A DNA stretch of 64,000 nt from Diplonema papillatum (taxonomy: Eukaryota; Euglenozoa; Diplonemea; Diplonemida; Diplonemidae): positions 40,951 to 104,950 of the forward strand of contig JAPJBO010000803.1 in assembly GCA_030068145.1 (NCBI GenBank), in the 5' to 3' direction. The notes beneath the pieces are model-generated. The model made no database searches. It was not told the origin of the DNA and saw only the letters and a program-made list of their open reading frames with translations. The stretch's first letter is position 1, and each line of letters opens with the position of its first letter. This document shows, one piece after another, positions 60,722-64,000 of the stretch. A program made the translations under genes and the position numbers.

Positions 60722-60990
60722 GTGCAGTCTATCGTCACAGATTGTTGCTGCATATCAAGTTCAAACTACCACTGCTACTCAACCCCGAACAGGATTCTCC
60801 TTTACCTTGCATCAAATAGGTGTCACGGCAAGTTTTGGAAGCCGCTGCTTAACAAGTGCATCCATGTGGTTTATGTACTTAAAAGAACTCAATGCTGAAC
60901 AAAATTTGACGTGGGCGGCTTTAGATCTACATCTGAATGACACCTCAACCACAATATGTTGTCGACAACAAACAAGTAAAAGAGTACCGT
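60722..60990 (+). repeat. Family g copy with upstream CAGATTGTTGCTGCAT motif
   Basis: GCAGTCTATCGTCACAGATT GTTGCTGCAT (also 60543-60570), then AGGTGTCACGGCAAGTTTTG G, AATTTGACGTGGGCGGC and ATGTTGTCGACAACAAACAA. The order is as at 57285-57445. Confidence 0.8.
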
Positions 60991-62235
60991 CTTCGGAAAA
61001 ATATTGGATAGGAAAATATTTGGATAGGAAAATTATTTGGATAGGAAATATTTTGGATAAAACGGCCGTCCGCGGAACATTTGGACATTTTTCCGGAATT
61101 TTTGTTTCGAATTTATGTCTCCTCTGAGTGCCCGCACAGCAGTAGCTGCTTTACCCGGACGGGATTTTCTGTTCAGCTCTCTTGATGTACACCCCGGACT
61201 CCCACTCCGGATTGCGGGGTAGTAGTTTTGCGGTCCTTTGTGCGGTCGGCCTCACTCCCTCGATGCGGGAGTGGGACCTCCTCAATGCGGGAGTGGCCAC
61301 TCCCGCACTTTTTCACTCCCGCATTGACTTAGTATATGGCTGCTGAAGTCCGGGGTGTAAGAAATGGTCAAATAAGAAGGCTACGCATCAGTGCCATGCA
61401 GCAAAAAACGAACCAGGGATATCAATCAGATATACCGCACGAGCAACACCGCAGAACGCACCGCAGAAAAGCGCGGGAGTTCAGCTCGTGGGAGGAAAGA
61501 GACCTTGAAATAGGTGAGCTTGTTGCCGTCTAGGACTCACGGGAGAGATGCAGAAGTGGAACAGCATGCCAGGCAAAAAGAAGGTTTCGCGTGCAACGGC
61601 CACTCGCGCTCGTACGCTGTACGGGAAAAACTAACTCCATTGCGCACTCTCTCTCTCTCTCTCTCGGAAATGTCAGCGCGGTAGCGATGACAGCGAGAAC
61701 ACATATAGGTGGGAGGGGAGAGGCCCTGGGACTGCTAAGGCGTGACAACCCCGCCCCTGTCCCTCCCAGGGAGCCACCCCGAAACTAGCCTGCCCACCTG
61801 ACGGTGGGGACCCACCTGACGGTGGAGGCCCGCACCCTTTGACTTGTTTTATGTGTTCTCTCTCTCTCTCACGCTCTCTCTTTCTCCCCCCGTCTACCCC
61901 TCTTGTTTCTTTCTCTTCTTCTGCCTCCTCTCACCGTCCTTCTCTCTCGCACACTCTACTTAACTGGAATTATTTCCCTTTTCTTGAATCTGTCGTATTG
62001 CGACCGCGTCAACGGTTTGGCAGCCAATCCTAGACTTTGAGAAATAGACCTGCACAACTGCCAAGGCTGCTTCGTTTGCACCCGCAAAAAGGCCAAAAAA
62101 AACACGAAAAAAGGTTTGAAAAAAGGAGAGCCAGCGACAAGCTTCCGACCAACACCTTCTCTCTAAACATCCAACCCAGCCCACCATTTCCGCCGAAAGT
62201 CAACGACACCGACAGTGACGGCAATGAAACCGAAG
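60991..62235. other. Stretch without a recognised gene; simple repeats
   Basis: Includes ATTGGATAGGAAAATATTTG GATAGG repeats (61004-61050), a patch of GCGGGAGTGG units (61258-61325), (CT)n tracts at 61642-61666 and 61855-61875, and CACCTGACGGTGGGGACC in tandem at 61796-61830. Open frames at 61336 and 62037 have no domain and poor support. Confidence 0.45.
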
Positions 62236-64000
62236 CGACTGTGTTTTAAGTCGAGTTTGGTCTGTGTTTTAAGTCGAGTTTGTGTTTTAAGTCGAGTTTG
62301 GTCTGTGTTTTGAGTCGAGTTTGGTCTGTGTTTTAAGTCGAGTTTGTGTTTTAAGTCGAGTTTGGTCTGTGTTTTAAGTCGAGTTTGTGTTTTAAGTCGA
62401 GTTTGTGTTTTAAGTCGAGTTTGGTCTGTGTTTTAAGTCGAGTTTGTGTTTTAAGTCGAGTTTGTTATTTAAGTCGAGTTTGGTCTGTGTTTTAAGTCGA
62501 GTTTGTGTGTTAAGTCGAGTTTGTGTTTGAAGTCGAGTTTGGTCTGTGTTTTAAGTCGAGTTTGTGTTTTAAGTCGAGTTTGTGTTTTAAGTCGAGTTTG
62601 TGTTTTAAGTCGAGTTTGTGTTTTAAGTCGAGTTTGTGTTTTAAGTCGAGTTTGGTCTGTGTTTTGAGTCGAGTTTGGTCTGTGTTTTAAGTCGAGTTTG
62701 TGTTTTAAGTCGAGTTTGGTCTGTGTTTTAAGTCGAGTTTGTGTGTTAAGTCGAGTTTGTGTTTTAAGTCGAGTTTGGTCTGTGTTTTGAGTCGAGTTTG
62801 TGTTTTAAGTCGAGTTTGTTATTTTAAGTCGAGTTTGGTCTGTGTTTTAAGTCGAGTTTGTGTGTTAAGTCGAGTTTGTGTTTGAAGTCGAGTTTGTGTT
62901 TTTAAGTCGAGTTTGTGTTTTAAGTCGAGTTTGTGTTTTAAGTCGAGTTTGTGTTTTAAGTCGAGTTTGTGTGTTAAGTCGAGTTTGTGTTTGAAGTCGA
63001 GTTTGGTCTGTGTTTTGAGTCGAGTTTGTGTTTTAAGTCGAGTTTGTGTTTTAAGTCGAGTTTGTGTTTTAAGTCGAGTTTGTGTTTTAAGTCGAGTTTG
63101 TGTTTTAAGTCGAGTTTGTGTTTTAAGTCGAGTTTGTGTTTTAAGTCGAGTTTGGTCTGTGTTTAAGTCGAGTTTGGTCTGTGTTTTAAGTCGAGTTTGG
63201 TCTGTGTTTTAAGTCGAGTTTGGTCTGTGTTTTAAGTCGAGTTTGTGTTTTAAGTCGAGTTTGGTCTGTGTTTTGAGTCGAGTTTGGTCTGTGTTTTAAG
63301 TCGAGTTTGTGTTTTAAGTCGAGTTTGGTCTTGTTTTAAGTCGAGTTTGTGTGTTAAGTCGAGTTTGTGTTTTAAGTCGAGTTTGGTCTGTGTTTTGAGT
63401 CGAGTTTGTGTTTTTAAGTCGAGTTTGTTATTTAAGTCGAGTTTGGTCTGTGTTTTAAGTCGAGTTTTGTGTGTTAAGTCGAGTTTGTGTTTGAAGTCGA
63501 GTTTGGTCTGTGTTTTGAGTCGAGTTTGTGTTTTAAGTCGAGTTTGTGTTTTAAGTCGAGTTTGTGTTTTAAGTCGAGTTTGTGTTTAAGTCGAGTTTGT
63601 GTTTTAAGTGAGTTTGGTCTGTGTTTTGAGTCGAGTTTGTGTTTTAAGTCGAGTTTGTGTTTTAAGTCGAGTTTGGTCTGTGTTTTAAGTCGAGTTTGTG
63701 TGTTAAGTCGAGTTTGTGTTTTGCGTCGAGTTTGGTCTGTGTTTTGAGTCGAGTTTGTGTTTTAAGTCGAGTTTGTTATTTAAGTCGAGTTTGGTCTGTG
63801 TTTTAAGTCGAGTTTGTGTGTTAAGTCGAGTTTGTGTTTGAAGTCGAGTTTGTGTTTTAAGTCGAGTTTGTGTTTTAAGTCGAGTTTGTGTTTTAAGTCG
63901 AGTTTGTGTTTTAAGTCGAGTTTGTGTTTTAAGTCGAGTTTGTGTTTGAAGTCGAGTTTGGTCTGTGTTTTAAGTCGAGTTTGTGTTTTAAGTCGAGTTT
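62236..64000 (+). repeat. Mixed 18/23 bp satellite reaching the window end
   Basis: Two interspersed units, AAGTCGAGTTTGTGTTTT (18 bp) and AAGTCGAGTTTGGTCTGTGT TTT (23 bp), with G/A change (TTTGAGTCG) and small-indel variants. A higher-order block (TTATTTAAG unit, then GGTCTGTG, then TGTGTTAAG, then TGTTTGAAG) recurs at about 62465, 62820, 63428 and 63775. The array is cut by the window edge. Confidence 0.96.

Noticed and set aside
61336-62249. Small + strand frames at 61336-61533 and 62037-62249
   Set aside because: No domain, no acceptor context and bordered by simple repeats.
62913-63747. CFKSSLCFKSSL frames
   Set aside because: Readings of the 18/23 bp satellite.

Overview
The window is nuclear DNA of a repeat-rich protist, most likely a euglenozoan and, by inference, a diplonemid. 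The main evidence is a multi-exon gene for a paraflagellar rod (PFR) protein at 42208-58217, a flagellar family known from Euglenozoa. The introns I can place are ordinary GT-AG introns. Both host genes with an identifiable start have a polypyrimidine tract plus AG shortly before the ATG (17181-17200 and 42150-42204), as expected for spliced-leader trans-splicing. All three recognised host genes lie on the + strand, which fits polycistronic transcription. The species assignment is an inference; the PFR identification is strong.

Layout: 1-1243 is a minus-strand hAT-like transposase gene cut by the window edge. 2625-3367 is an unrecognised minus-strand gene with a change of frame. 4438-9691 is a host gene with two pleckstrin-homology-like domains; its roughly 4 kb second intron is filled by a tandem array of truncated copies of its own last exon, and a broken copy of its 3' end follows. 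10-17 kb is a mosaic of short dispersed repeats, an exon-like repeat, a SAP-domain ORF running into a minisatellite, a 138 bp MITE, a 140 bp tandem repeat and a 1.44 kb TA-flanked inverted-repeat element. 17250-17786 is a mitochondrial-type monothiol glutaredoxin (CGFS) whose end merges into an 11 bp minisatellite.

19410-27763 is an apparently intact non-LTR retrotransposon (LINE-A) sitting between two (CA)n tracts. Its ORF1 and ORF2 are in the same frame with one TGA and 12 nt between them. ORF2 carries two OTU-type domains, an AP-endonuclease, reverse transcriptase, a zinc finger, RNase H and a Cys/His-rich tail. 28868-32900 is a damaged minus-strand LINE-B. 33-42 kb has no convincing host gene; it holds RNase H fragments, satellites and dispersed repeat families.

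42208-58217 is the PFR gene: five exons, 736 codons plus stop, spread over 16 kb. Intron 1 has two partial copies of exon 1. Intron 2 holds 94 copies of a 53 bp repeat. Intron 4 holds a 5'-truncated LINE-C flanked by 65 bp direct repeats. The last 4 kb is dispersed repeats and, from 62236 to the window end, an 18/23 bp satellite.

Two themes run through the window: exon-intron junctions duplicated inside their own introns, and retroelements or satellites carried in the introns of genes whose coding phase is still perfectly kept.
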